Of a DNA stretch of 64,000 nucleotides, positions 45,315 through 54,173 are shown piece by piece. The position numbers and the translations under genes are program-made. Source of the stretch: Candidatus Dadabacteria bacterium (GTDB lineage Bacteria > Desulfobacterota_D > UBA1144 > Nemesobacterales > Nemesobacteraceae); the NCBI GenBank assembly GCA_028823955.1, contig JAPPFE010000016.1, forward strand, positions 76,497 to 140,496, read 5' to 3'. The stretch's first letter is position 1. Every line of letters starts with the position of its first letter. Below the pieces are notes generated by a model that made no database searches, was not told the origin of the DNA, and was given only the letters and a program-made list of their open reading frames with translations.

Positions 45315-45413
45315 ATGGGTGGGAAGTTACCGAAAAAGGAAGCAGCTTTAAATTGTTCAGGAAAAAAAGGAGAATTCTTCTTTCGGGTCGATGAGGCGCA
45401 CTTTTCTAGATGA
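45315..45413 (+). CDS. Short leader frame ahead of SulP copy 2
   Basis: A 32-codon frame starting at an ATG preceded by AAGGAGG, the best ribosome-binding site in this region. It ends at TGA 45411-45413, overlapping the SulP start at 45391. Removing one A from the seven-A run at 45362-45368 would put it in frame with the transporter. It therefore looks like the original N-terminus of SulP, cut off by a one-base insertion. It could instead be a leader peptide that couples translation to the ATG at 45391. Confidence 0.45.
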   Translation: MGGKLPKKEAALNCSGKKGEFFFRVDEAHFSR

Positions 45414-47010
45414 CATATTCGGCGGTGTCACTTCCGCGATCGTAATGCTGCCGCTGGCGTTAGCTTTCGGGGTTGCCTCGGGGCTAGGGCCGGTTGCCGG
45501 AATCTACGGTGCTGTCGCGGTGGGATTCTTTGCCGCTACGTTCGGCGGCACGCCTGCGCAGATCTCCGGTCCCACCGGTCCGATGACTATCGCCATGGCT
45601 GCGATTGTCACCCTGTATGCCCACGATCTGGCGACCGCATTCACCATCGTCATGCTGGCCGGCCTGATACAGATATCTTTGGGGTTTCTCCGGGTCGGAC
45701 GCTTTGTGGGGTACACTCCATACTCCGTGATTTCCGGTTTCATGACCGGGATCGGCGCGATCATCATAATCCTCCAGGTCGTGACTATCCTCGGTGCTGA
45801 GCCGATTCCGGGAGGGCCGCTTGTCCAGATTGCTGCTTGGCCGGAAGCCATTGCCAACCCCAATCCGCACGACCTTGCTGTTGGTTTAATCGCCTTGGGT
45901 ATTTGTATTTTCTGGCCCCGCCGGATACGACGCTTCCTGCCCCCTGCGCTGGCCGCCTTGACGATCGGCACCTGCATTGCGTTGTTCGGACTCAACGAGG
46001 CACGAACCATGGGCGCGATTCCTGCGGGCCTTCCCGCGTTTCAGGTTCCGCAGATAGGGCTGGAATCAATCGGGCACTTTTTGGAGCCGGCACTGATTCT
46101 TGCGCTTCTCGGTTCCATTGACAGCCTGCTGACCTCGTTGATAGCAGATTCTCAAACCCGCACACGCCACAACCCCGATCGGGAACTCGTGGGGCAGGGC
46201 CTCGGTAATCTGGCGGCCGGTATTCTGGGCGCGTTGCCGGGCTCGGGAGCTCCGCTGGTCACCGTCACCAACATCCGGGCCGGCGGGCGCACTCCGCTTG
46301 CGGGCATCCTGACCGCGATCTTGCTGCTCGGCCTGCTGCTCGGCTTCGGCTGGATTGCCGAACCGATTCCGCTGGCTGTTCTGGCCGGCATTCTGATTAA
46401 AGTCGGCTGGGATATTATTGACTGGCGCTTTGTTGTCCATCTGCGGGTGATTCGCCTTGAGTATGTCTTTATAATGCTCCTCACCTTCCTCGTGACCGTG
46501 TTTGTTGATTTAGTCACCGCTGTCGCGCTCGGGTTGATCACTGCGGGCGTGGTGCGCTCGAGAGACTTGACTCAGAACGAACTGGAAGGCGTGTTTTCCC
46601 TGCCAGTTCTGGATTTTGATTCTTTACCGTCTTTAGCGGACATCAATCCCCATAACCTGCCGGTCGGATTCATCAAGTTAAGAGGAAGTTTCTCGATTGC
46701 TTCCGCAAACGAACTGACCCGAGTTATTGCTGCAGACATCGAGGATCACGACGTCATCATCCTCGACTTCTCCGAGACCACCAGCGTGGACGATAGCGCT
46801 GCGCTTGCGATCGAGGAACTCGTCCAGTCTGCCATTGATGATGACACTGCCTGTATCGTGTTGGGCCTGTCTGGTGACGTGGGTAGAGTTCTGCAATCTC
46901 TCAAGGTCTTCCACCGTGTCCCCGCCGGGAATTTCGTGGACACCCTTGACGAGGCGAAGCAGTTGTCCAAGAGCCTCCTTCACGAGCGCGGTGCCGATGA
47001 CGAAGCCTAG
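45391..47010 (+). CDS. SulP-family anion transporter with STAS domain, copy 2
   Basis: A 539-residue SulP transporter, nearly identical over its length to the gene just upstream. The core TFLDDIFGGVTSAIVMLPLALAFG and the STAS stretch LDFSETTSVDDSAALAIEEL are intact. Differences from copy 1 are mostly silent or conservative, for example ISGPTGP for ISAPTGP and GSGAPLVTVTN for GAGATLGTVTN, so both copies appear to be under selection. The ATG at 45391 has only a distant GGAG at 45369-45372. A stronger start at 45315 is out of frame. Sulfate or bicarbonate uptake is likely; gene dosage or slightly different specificity may explain keeping both. Confidence 0.9.
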   Translation: MRRTFLDDIFGGVTSAIVMLPLALAFGVASGLGPVAGIYGAVAVGFFAATFGGTPAQISGPTGPMTIAMAAIVTLYAHDLATAFTIVMLAGLIQISLGFLRVGRFVGYTPYSVISGFMTGIGAIIIILQVVTILGAEPIPGGPLVQIAAWPEAIANPNPHDLAVGLIALGICIFWPRRIRRFLPPALAALTIGTCIALFGLNEARTMGAIPAGLPAFQVPQIGLESIGHFLEPALILALLGSIDSLLTSLIADSQTRTRHNPDRELVGQGLGNLAAGILGALPGSGAPLVTVTNIRAGGRTPLAGILTAILLLGLLLGFGWIAEPIPLAVLAGILIKVGWDIIDWRFVVHLRVIRLEYVFIMLLTFLVTVFVDLVTAVALGLITAGVVRSRDLTQNELEGVFSLPVLDFDSLPSLADINPHNLPVGFIKLRGSFSIASANELTRVIAADIEDHDVIILDFSETTSVDDSAALAIEELVQSAIDDDTACIVLGLSGDVGRVLQSLKVFHRVPAGNFVDTLDEAKQLSKSLLHERGADDEA

Positions 47011-47072
47011 CGAGGGAGGATGAACGGTGCCGTGCAGACGCGCTGGCGCATATGTTCACGCGCACCCATAGA

Positions 47073-48497
47073 TTATCCGAGAGAATTTCTGAGCGTTTGA
47101 TTTACTACTGCGGGATCGGCTTTTCCTCTTGTTGCCTTCATCACCTGACCGACGAAAAAACTGAGAAGCTTTGTGTCCCCGTTCCTATATCTCTCGACTT
47201 CCTTCGGATTTTCTTCGATTATTTTGCTTATAATAGAGGAAATCTCGTCTTCATCGGTAATCTGGGCAAGCCCCTTTTCGGTTACTATTTCTTCTGCGCG
47301 TTTTCCCCCGCTTATCATCTCGGAGAATATTTCCTTGGCGGTCTTGCGGTTTATTTTTCCTTCCCCGATAAGGTTAAGCAGTTCGGCGAGGTTCTCGGGC
47401 TTAACCGGAAATTCTGCTATGCTGTCTTCGTTCTCCACTTCTCTAAGCATCTCGTTTAATATCCAGTTACTCGCCGCCTTCTTGTCTTTCGTGTGTTTTG
47501 CACACTCTTCAAAGTATTCGGCAAGCGGTCTTGAAGATGAAAGCGTCTCGGCATCGTTTCTCGGTATATTGAATTCATCCACGAACCTGCTGAGTTTTTC
47601 TTCGGGAAGTTCCGGGAGGGACAGGCGGATTTTCTCCAGATAATCCTCCACCACCACAACCGGCAGAAGGTCCGGGTCCGGGAAGTACCTGTAGTCGTGA
47701 GCCTCCTCTTTTGATCTCATTGCGAACGTGACCCCTCTTTGGGAGTCGAAAAGCCTTGTTTCCTGGACCACCTTTCCGCCACCTCGCAGAACCGTCTCCT
47801 GTCTCTTTATTTCGTATTCTATGGCCCTTTGTATGAAGCGGAAGGAATTAAGATTTTTGATCTCGGTTTTAGTCCCGAGTTCGCTCTGCCCTGCCAGCCG
47901 CACGGAGACGTTCGCGTCGCAGCGCAGGCTTCCTTCCTCCATGTTCCCGTCGCAAACCTCGATATATCTGAGGATTGTCCTAAGTTTCTTTACGTATTCA
48001 ACCGCTTCTTCAGCGGTTGAGATGTCGGGCTCGCTGACTATCTCCACAAGCGGCACTCCCGCCCTGTTGAGATCCACGTGGCTTTCAAAGTCGGAGTATT
48101 CGTGCACGAGTTTCCCCGCGTCTTCTTCCAGGTGTATTCGGGTTATCCTGATCTTTTTTTTGCCGTCCCCCGAATCTATCTCGAGATGTCCTCTGAGGCA
48201 AAGCGGTTCGTCGTACTGCGAAATCTGGTATCCCTTCGGAAGGTCCGGGTAGAAGTAGTTCTTCCTTGCGAATCTGGATTTCTGGGCGATTTCGCAGTTG
48301 GTCGCAAGACCGGCCTTTATGGCGTATTCAAGAACCCTTTCGTTAAAAACCGGCAACACCCCCGGCATTCCCAGACAGACCGGATTCACCTGGGAGTTGG
48401 GGGGACTTCCGAATTTCGTCGAGGAAGAAGAAAATATCTTGGATTCAGTGGCAAGTTGTGCGTGTACTTCGAGACCGATTACCGCTTCGTACTCCAT
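47073..48497 (-). CDS. gatB: Asp-tRNA(Asn)/Glu-tRNA(Gln) amidotransferase subunit B
   Basis: A 474-residue tRNA-binding kinase subunit of GatCAB, which converts Glu-tRNA(Gln) and Asp-tRNA(Asn) to their amide forms. The N-terminus [12 protein letters not shown] and the signature [25 protein letters not shown] are diagnostic. [20 protein letters not shown] is also visible. The C-terminal YqeY-like tail ends [21 protein letters not shown]. gatA and gatC are not adjacent. Its presence implies that glutaminyl- or asparaginyl-tRNA synthetase is missing in this organism. Confidence 0.97.
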   Translation of the reverse strand: MEYEAVIGLEVHAQLATESKIFSSSSTKFGSPPNSQVNPVCLGMPGVLPVFNERVLEYAIKAGLATNCEIAQKSRFARKNYFYPDLPKGYQISQYDEPLCLRGHLEIDSGDGKKKIRITRIHLEEDAGKLVHEYSDFESHVDLNRAGVPLVEIVSEPDISTAEEAVEYVKKLRTILRYIEVCDGNMEEGSLRCDANVSVRLAGQSELGTKTEIKNLNSFRFIQRAIEYEIKRQETVLRGGGKVVQETRLFDSQRGVTFAMRSKEEAHDYRYFPDPDLLPVVVVEDYLEKIRLSLPELPEEKLSRFVDEFNIPRNDAETLSSSRPLAEYFEECAKHTKDKKAASNWILNEMLREVENEDSIAEFPVKPENLAELLNLIGEGKINRKTAKEIFSEMISGGKRAEEIVTEKGLAQITDEDEISSIISKIIEENPKEVERYRNGDTKLLSFFVGQVMKATRGKADPAVVNQTLRNSLG

Positions 48498-48801
48498 TGA
48501 TCGTTCCTTTGGGAAAAATTTGATAAAGCAGCCGAGCGAAAATTATATATGTACTTGGCCAGCAGGCAACCTCTGGTCCGCGTATTTCTGTCTGGAACAG
48601 GGAATAGATCTAGCGGAAAGCCCCCTCAACGGATCAATCGTTTCTTTTTGACCTTTCGCCCCAAAAACTTTATTCTTTCTGCCCATGGAGGTGTATCCTC
48701 CTGTTGATTAGTTTGAGTGAATTCAAATCAATCGGATATGCCGCTTTTTTTTCAAACCCTCCGTACACCAGATTTGAATATAACTCAGAGGAGGACGTAA
48801 G
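48498..48801. promoter_or_regulatory. Divergent intergenic region with candidate porin promoter
   Basis: This 304-base gap separates gatB and the porin gene. TTGACC at 48648-48653 and TATTCT at 48671-48676 are 17 bases apart and would start transcription near 48683. Directly after that, GGAGG-TGTAT-CCTCC (48687-48701) forms a five-base hairpin at the very 5' end of the message. The porin ribosome-binding site AGAGGAGG lies a few bases before its ATG. The rest shows no gene. Confidence 0.45.
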
Positions 48802-50067
48802 ATGAGGATTTTAGCAGTTTTAGCTGTTTCTTTAATGACACTGTTTACCTTTATGCCACTTCCCGCCCAAGCCGACGGCGACCAGAGCATAAAGGAGCAG
48901 ATAGAGGACCTTAAGAAGCAGATAGAAAGGCTTGAGCAGCAGATGAACATGAAGGAGTACGAGGCCACGGTGAAAGATTCTAAGGCTTGGTACAACAAGA
49001 TAAAGGTCAAGACCAAAAAAGGCGCGGGTCTTACTTTCCAGACCGCGGACAGCAACTACAAGCTCAGGATGCGCTTTTTTGGACAGTTTCTGGCCAACTA
49101 CACAGATCCTGACGCTGACGAAGAGGGTTTCGGTTTCAGTGTAAGAAGCCTCTGGTTGATCTGGGACGGTAACGCTTTCGCTCCCTGGATGAAATACACG
49201 GTTCAGTATGATCTCGCAGGGGGCGGGCTAAAGGATATGAGGCTTTCGTTTGCCAAGAACAAGGCTTTTGTTCCCACGATAGGCCAGTACAAGGTTCCGT
49301 TTAGCAGAGAGTTTCTTACCTCAATTACCGCCCTGCAGCTTGTGGGAACCTCGATCATAGACGATTACTTTCGGTATGGCAGGGATATCGGTGGTGGTGT
49401 TTACGGTTTCCTCGGAGACGGTATGATTCGCTATGATGCGGGTGTTTTCCAAGGCGAAGGTGCGAACCAGAAAAACGACAAGGGTGATACCGGTATGCTC
49501 TGGGCAGGAAGGGTTCAGGTGGCCATTATCGGCGGAAAAGCCAGGAGTGTAAAAGAGAATTTTGCCAAGAGGCCAACGCTCATGGTTGCAACCGCTGTTG
49601 CGGGTATAGATGTTGAGGACGGCAATGATGGCAATATAGGAATTCCATCCGGAGAGAGGGCGCTTGAGAGCGGAACAGTCACCTCCTTTACGGCGGATAT
49701 AAACTACAGGGATCCAAGGTTCAACCTTACCGGAGAGTATGTAGGAAGGTGGGCCAATCCCGATGAGGGCGGTGTAGATACTGCCTATGATCAGGGTTTC
49801 AGGGTTCAGGGCGGTTTCTTCCTCCTTCCGAAAAGGATTGAGCTTGCATCGAGGTACGCGATGGTCATCTTTGACGATAGTGCCAGCGTTCTCGGAGGAA
49901 ATGACCTTGACAACGTATGGACGTTCACCCAGGGGCTTAGCTACTACCTGAGCGGCAATCACAAGTGGAAAGTGCAGCTTGACTACACGTTCCAGAGGGA
50001 AGAGGATCTCGCTGGCGCAGAGTCTGATGAGTCGATTGTAAGAGCGCAGGTTCAGACCTACTTTTAG
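48802..50067 (+). CDS. OprO/OprP-type porin
   Basis: A 421-residue outer-membrane beta-barrel. The N-terminal signal peptide MRILAVLAVSLMTLFTFMPL ends at AQA. A short coiled coil (IKEQIEDLKKQIERLEQQM) follows, as in many trimeric porins of phosphate-selective type. The barrel has alternating aromatic strands such as YKLRMRFFGQFLANY, WMKYTVQYDL and IGQYKVPFSREFLTS, and ends with Phe (QVQTYF), the usual barrel assembly signal. OprP-like porins take up phosphate or pyrophosphate, but the substrate here is not clear. It has a strong ribosome-binding site and stands alone. Confidence 0.88.
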   Translation: MRILAVLAVSLMTLFTFMPLPAQADGDQSIKEQIEDLKKQIERLEQQMNMKEYEATVKDSKAWYNKIKVKTKKGAGLTFQTADSNYKLRMRFFGQFLANYTDPDADEEGFGFSVRSLWLIWDGNAFAPWMKYTVQYDLAGGGLKDMRLSFAKNKAFVPTIGQYKVPFSREFLTSITALQLVGTSIIDDYFRYGRDIGGGVYGFLGDGMIRYDAGVFQGEGANQKNDKGDTGMLWAGRVQVAIIGGKARSVKENFAKRPTLMVATAVAGIDVEDGNDGNIGIPSGERALESGTVTSFTADINYRDPRFNLTGEYVGRWANPDEGGVDTAYDQGFRVQGGFFLLPKRIELASRYAMVIFDDSASVLGGNDLDNVWTFTQGLSYYLSGNHKWKVQLDYTFQREEDLAGAESDESIVRAQVQTYF

Positions 50068-50299
50068 GGATGCGTTTGGAGATATAGTCAAATCTGGTGT
50101 ATGGGAGCATAATCAAGCGGCGATCTGATAGTCTGTTTTCACCTCTGCTGTTTTATCCATTACCTGCTCGATTCCATTTTTGAATTTCCTTCTTTAGCTT
50201 TCTCGACGAAACGCACAACAGGGCATTATTGGTATTTTCCTAATTTGAGTTCACGGTGTAATTTAGATTCCGGTACTCTTTTCACTGAGAAGGACCGAT

Positions 50300-50965
50300 A
50301 TGCAAGAGACAAAAGCCCTTATAGTTTCTCCGCACCCGGATGACCTTGAAATAGGCATGGGAGGAACTGCCTGCCTGCTTCTGGAAAAAGGTGTTGACGT
50401 GGTTTCCGTTATCGTTACGGATGGAAGGAGAAGTGCGAATCCCCTTGGTATTTCGCAGGAAGAGCTTGTGCAGACAAGGGAACGGGAAGTTAGGACATCC
50501 TCAGAGATACTCGGAGTGGAGGTTTCTCTTCTGGGGTTCTCCGACATGGAGTCCGATTCGAACAAGCGTGAATTCAGTTCCAGAATGGCGGAAGTAATAA
50601 CAAATCTCCGCCCGGGGGAGATATACCTCCCGCATCCTGAAATTGACAAGCACAGAACCCACAGGACGGTTTCCCGCCTGACGCTTGATTGTCTCAACGC
50701 GGCGCTTGGGGAAAGCCCTTTTGAGTGTGAATGCTGGTTCTATGAGGTGTGGACGCCTTTTCCTTCATACGACCGGATCGAGGATATAACGTCTTTTGCC
50801 GACCGCAAGCGCCAGGCGATTGAGGCGCACATGAGCCAGACGTCCTACAAGGACTACACAGACGGCATAATGGGCCTTAACAGGTACAGGGGGGCTTTTC
50901 ACGACACCGCGGACGGATTCGCGCCGCTTTGGGCCGAGGTCTTCATAAAGCATGACTCCGGGTGA
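50300..50965 (+). CDS. bshB1: PIG-L family deacetylase (BshB1-like)
   Basis: A 221-residue zinc deacetylase of the LmbE/PIG-L fold. The metal site is SPHPDDLEIGMGGT at the start and YLPHPEIDKHRTHR in the middle. The C-terminal part with FADRKRQAIEAHMSQTSYKDYTDGIMGLNRYRG fits BshB1, which removes acetyl from GlcNAc-malate in bacillithiol synthesis. No bshA or bshC lies nearby, so a general sugar deacetylase remains possible. It is convergent with the glycosylase gene that follows two bases later. Confidence 0.82.
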   Translation: MQETKALIVSPHPDDLEIGMGGTACLLLEKGVDVVSVIVTDGRRSANPLGISQEELVQTREREVRTSSEILGVEVSLLGFSDMESDSNKREFSSRMAEVITNLRPGEIYLPHPEIDKHRTHRTVSRLTLDCLNAALGESPFECECWFYEVWTPFPSYDRIEDITSFADRKRQAIEAHMSQTSYKDYTDGIMGLNRYRGAFHDTADGFAPLWAEVFIKHDSG

Positions 50966-50967
50966 CC

Positions 50968-51618
50968 TTATCTCGGAACGTATTTTCTTTTCCTTGACCA
51001 GAGAAGCAGGTCAAACTCATCAAGACTGATTCCCAGTTCGCGAGAGGCTTCCGTCATAAGGTTTTCGGTTTCAAGGTATCTTTTTTTCGTCAGGGGATAC
51101 TTCGTTTCGCCTATGATCCCCAGTTCGAAAAGGGATGCCAGATTGTTTCGGTCAAGAATCGCATAGCCTGAGAATCCCAGATTCCTTAGAAAATGGCTTG
51201 CCTGCATGTATCCGAGTCCCTTTATCCCGGGATTTTTTGCGAAGAAATCTCTTCTTTCCACCCTGTCTTCGAAGGAACTGACAAGTGATTTCAAAAGAAA
51301 TCCGTGTTCTTCCCTAAGATATTCTCTGGTGAAAACGATATAGCGGGATGCGTTCTCGGCATATTTGTGAATTGCTCCAATACGTTCCAGCAGTTCGTCT
51401 TCTTCTCCGTCCACGAGCTTTTCTCCTATGGCGCTCATGCATTGGCCGGCTATCTTGGGGCCGACCCCGGAACTCAGTATGCAGAATGAAAGTTCACGGA
51501 AGATCTGGCGGTCGTCAGCCTCCCGAAAAGCCTGCTTGAATTCCAAAAGCCGGTCCTGTATCTCTTCTTTTTTAAGCTCGTAGAGTTCCAGAAGCTCCAG
51601 TTTTTCTTCTTCCGTCAT
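50968..51618 (-). CDS. Ogg2-like DNA glycosylase homolog with Met in place of the catalytic Lys
   Basis: A 216-residue helix-hairpin-helix protein similar to archaeal-type 8-oxoguanine glycosylase Ogg2. The HhH region reads GIKGLGYMQASHFLRNLG. Family members have Lys where Met138 stands, the residue that attacks the sugar and gives lyase activity. The catalytic Asp is kept (Asp156 in GYAILDRNN). It may therefore be a glycosylase without lyase activity, or a DNA-binding relic. The next gene is a paralog with the Lys intact, and the two appear to form a two-gene operon. Confidence 0.88.
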   Translation of the reverse strand: MTEEEKLELLELYELKKEEIQDRLLEFKQAFREADDRQIFRELSFCILSSGVGPKIAGQCMSAIGEKLVDGEEDELLERIGAIHKYAENASRYIVFTREYLREEHGFLLKSLVSSFEDRVERRDFFAKNPGIKGLGYMQASHFLRNLGFSGYAILDRNNLASLFELGIIGETKYPLTKKRYLETENLMTEASRELGISLDEFDLLLWSRKRKYVPR

Positions 51619-51643
51619 CCGAGGGACCCTGTTTTCCGAGGCG

Positions 51644-52288
51644 TCATTTCAGTATTTCGCCTGTTTTCTCGCTCCACAGAAACAGATCCATTTCATCGAA
51701 ATCAAATCCGTTTTTCTCCGTGAATTTCTTGAACTTGTTCTCAATCTCAATGTATTTTGACCTTGAGTGCGGTGCCCGCGGAGACTCCGTTATACCTAGC
51801 TCGAAGAGACACTGGAGTATGTGTTTGTCAAGAATTGCGTAGCCGCGAAAACCAACATTTCTTAGAAAATGGCTTGCTTCCTTAAAACCGAGCCCCTTTA
51901 TATCCTTGTTGAGCGCGAAAAAGTCTCTTCGCTCTGCCGGATTTTCAAAGGAAAGAAGAAGCGGTCTTAGCCTGAGTCCGTATCTGCTGGCCAAATAGTC
52001 TCTTGTGTGGATCACGTGTTTTGAGCGCACGTTTGGGAATCTGTAAACTCCCCGCAGTCTTGCCCTCAGTTCGTCCTCGCTTGCCCTCGGGAGTATGCTT
52101 CTTACGGCACTAAGCGCGCTCAGTCCCATCTTGGCGCTCGTTCCGGCCGTGAATATGCAGAAGACGAGTTCTTCGAAGATTGCTTCTTCGGAGGCGTTTT
52201 TGATGATATTCTCAAATTCCCCGAGTTTCTTTCTTATTTCCGGGGCTTTGTGCGGAAGGTCTTTTCTTATTGACCGTACTGTCAGCAT
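51644..52288 (-). CDS. N-glycosylase/DNA lyase, Ogg2 type
   Basis: A 214-residue 8-oxoguanine glycosylase/AP lyase. The HhH motif DIKGLGFKEASHFLRNVG supplies catalytic Lys136, and Asp154 lies in GYAILDKHIL, with the usual 18-residue spacing between them. The C-terminus FDEMDLFLWSEKTGEILK matches the family. It is clearly paralogous to the gene 25 bases downstream along almost its whole length, but diverged, so the duplication is old. It is upstream in the pair, and its start lies seven bases after the mltD stop, so these may share one transcript. Confidence 0.9.
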   Translation of the reverse strand: MLTVRSIRKDLPHKAPEIRKKLGEFENIIKNASEEAIFEELVFCIFTAGTSAKMGLSALSAVRSILPRASEDELRARLRGVYRFPNVRSKHVIHTRDYLASRYGLRLRPLLLSFENPAERRDFFALNKDIKGLGFKEASHFLRNVGFRGYAILDKHILQCLFELGITESPRAPHSRSKYIEIENKFKKFTEKNGFDFDEMDLFLWSEKTGEILK

Positions 52289-52295
52289 CCGGGAT

Positions 52296-53912
52296 TTATT
52301 TGTAGATGACGAGGTTTCTTCCGGCGATCAGCATGGTTGAAGACATGTTGTTCCACCTCTTGATCTGGGAAACCGACACCCTGTAACGAAGCGCCAGCTC
52401 GCTCAGCGTGTCGCCGGGGATTATCTTGTGGTGCACCTTCTTCGGAACGTCCTGCGGCACGTAAGAGTGGGAAAGCCTCTGCGGAATGGAAAGGGTTTTC
52501 CCCGCTATTATAAGGGATCCCTTGAGGTTGTTAGCCCTTTTTATCTCGTCGATTGAAGTTCCGTATTTTTTTGCCAGAACGTAAATATTTTCCCCTGGGC
52601 GGATTTTGTGCTTTACGTATATGACGTTTCCTCTTGCGGGTATCTTAAGCCTCTGGCCGGGGCGTATGATCGTACCCGAGAGATCGTTTGCGTACTTGAG
52701 TTTCTCGACGGACGTTCCGAACTTCCTGGCTATCTTCCAGAGGCTGTCGTCAGTCTTTACGGTGTATCTTACCGGCCTTGTCCTGAAAGGAGTCTTAACG
52801 TCCTTCAGGGTCTCCACTTCGCTTTTAACGGCAAGGAGTTTTTCTCCGTAACCTCTGGGAACCTTGAGCTTATAGCTCTTTCCGGGGGGAGTGGAAAGTC
52901 CGACGAGCGAAGGGTTGTAATTGGAAATCTCCTTGTATCCCATGTCAAGGAGGTTGGCGATTTCCGCAATACTTTTTCTGGGTGGAACGCTCACGGCTTC
53001 GTAATCTCTCCCCGTTTCCGTAATCCTGAAACCGTATTTCTCAGGGTTCTTGGCTATTATCAAAGCGGCGTTGAATTTCGGCACGTAGTTTCTTGTTTCC
53101 CTGGGAAGCCTTCTTGATACTGTCCAGAAATCGGTTGAACCTGTTCTCCTGATAGCCTTCGCCACTCTCTTCTCTCCGCAGTTGTAGGCGGCGAGGGCAA
53201 GTTCCCATGAGCCGAATTCCTCATACAACTTCCTTAGATATCTGGCTGCCGCCAAGGTCGATTTCTCGGCGTGCATTCTCTCGTCTACCCAGTAGTTTAT
53301 TTTTAGTCCGTATTTTAGTCCGGTCGGCCTTATGAATTGCCATAGCCCAACAGCGTTCTTTTTTGAAACGGCGCGTGGGTTAAACCCGCTTTCTATAATA
53401 GGCAGATACGCAATCTCCTGGGGAACACCTTCGGAGCGAAGCGTCTCCTTCATCTCTGGAAGGTATTTCCCGGAGCGTTTGAGAATCACGGCGAAATTTC
53501 TTTTTCCTTTTCCTGAGAACCGTCGGATATAACGATCAACCTTTGAGTTCCTTGTTATCTCGAAATTTATGTCTTCGTAGGCCTGCAAAGCGTCTGTGGG
53601 GTCGGCCTCTGAGATTTCCTCGGTTCCAGACTCTGTCTGCTGGGCCTGCGGGCCTTGTTCGTCAGAACTAAGGGATGATTGGGCTGCAGGTTCCGTATCT
53701 GTTTTTGCGGTTTCTTCAGCTTTTTTGCTTTTGTCTCCGGGACTCAGCAAAGTGTCTGCAGGTTCAGCTTCTGAGACTTCTTCGGTTAGCTCGGCGGACT
53801 CTGCCTGTGCCTTTTGGAAGTGCTCAGGGAGTTGCGTCAGGCTTGAGGCGGTGACGGATGCCCACGGGAAAAAAACGGCGAGGAGAATACTAAGTATGAC
53901 TGTTAAGTTCAT
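52296..53912 (-). CDS. mltD: Membrane-bound lytic murein transglycosylase D-like, with LysM repeats
   Basis: A peptidoglycan-cleaving enzyme of about 538 residues. The ATG at 53912 gives a direct signal peptide (MNLTVILSILLAVFFPWASV). A start ten codons earlier at 53942 is possible. A Glu/Ala/Ser-rich low-complexity linker of about 90 residues contains a repeated segment, SEAEPADTLL and SEADPTDALQ. The SLT domain has catalytic Glu in YLPIIESGFNPRAVSKKNAVGLWQF and later LALAAYNCGEKRVAKAI. Three LysM domains close the protein, each with the pattern GxxLWKIARKFGTS or GDTLSELALRYRVS. It cuts glycan strands while bound to peptidoglycan. Confidence 0.93.
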   Translation of the reverse strand: MNLTVILSILLAVFFPWASVTASSLTQLPEHFQKAQAESAELTEEVSEAEPADTLLSPGDKSKKAEETAKTDTEPAAQSSLSSDEQGPQAQQTESGTEEISEADPTDALQAYEDINFEITRNSKVDRYIRRFSGKGKRNFAVILKRSGKYLPEMKETLRSEGVPQEIAYLPIIESGFNPRAVSKKNAVGLWQFIRPTGLKYGLKINYWVDERMHAEKSTLAAARYLRKLYEEFGSWELALAAYNCGEKRVAKAIRRTGSTDFWTVSRRLPRETRNYVPKFNAALIIAKNPEKYGFRITETGRDYEAVSVPPRKSIAEIANLLDMGYKEISNYNPSLVGLSTPPGKSYKLKVPRGYGEKLLAVKSEVETLKDVKTPFRTRPVRYTVKTDDSLWKIARKFGTSVEKLKYANDLSGTIIRPGQRLKIPARGNVIYVKHKIRPGENIYVLAKKYGTSIDEIKRANNLKGSLIIAGKTLSIPQRLSHSYVPQDVPKKVHHKIIPGDTLSELALRYRVSVSQIKRWNNMSSTMLIAGRNLVIYK

Positions 53913-54173
53913 GTTGATTTTCTCTGCGGAAATCCCGTCCATCTTAACTATTGTGATTCTTAAGTCAAAAGGTGGAACGATAATATTCCGCGGAGGGACT
54001 TTCGGTTTATTTTTCCGTAAGTTATTTGTACAATAATTCTAACCACATAGTTTCAATAGTCAAAGTACGTTATGGAAAATTTAGGAATAACTGGTAAGAA
54101 CGGGATTTTCCGGGTTGTTATTTTTCAGAGTTTTCCATGAAACCTTTTCCTTAAGCATGTCGGGGGTTACAAC

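Larger units (their letters stand above)
43171..47010 (+). repeat. Tandem duplication: nuoF 3' tail, leader and SulP gene
   Basis: Copy 1 runs from about 43171 (inside nuoF) to about 45166, and copy 2 from about 45168 to 47010. Both contain the nuoF-tail sequence, the TTAGCGCTTGT leader, and a SulP gene with near-identical protein sequence. The offset between copies is 1997 bases at the nuoF tail but 1913 at the start of the transporter core, because of extra bases in the copy 1 leader. Confidence 0.85.

Noticed and set aside
45362-45390. Programmed ribosomal frameshift in SulP copy 2
   Set aside because: A -1 shift at the A7 run leads to a stop; only a +1 event would work, and no stimulatory structure is evident. 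Decay or an alternative start is simpler.
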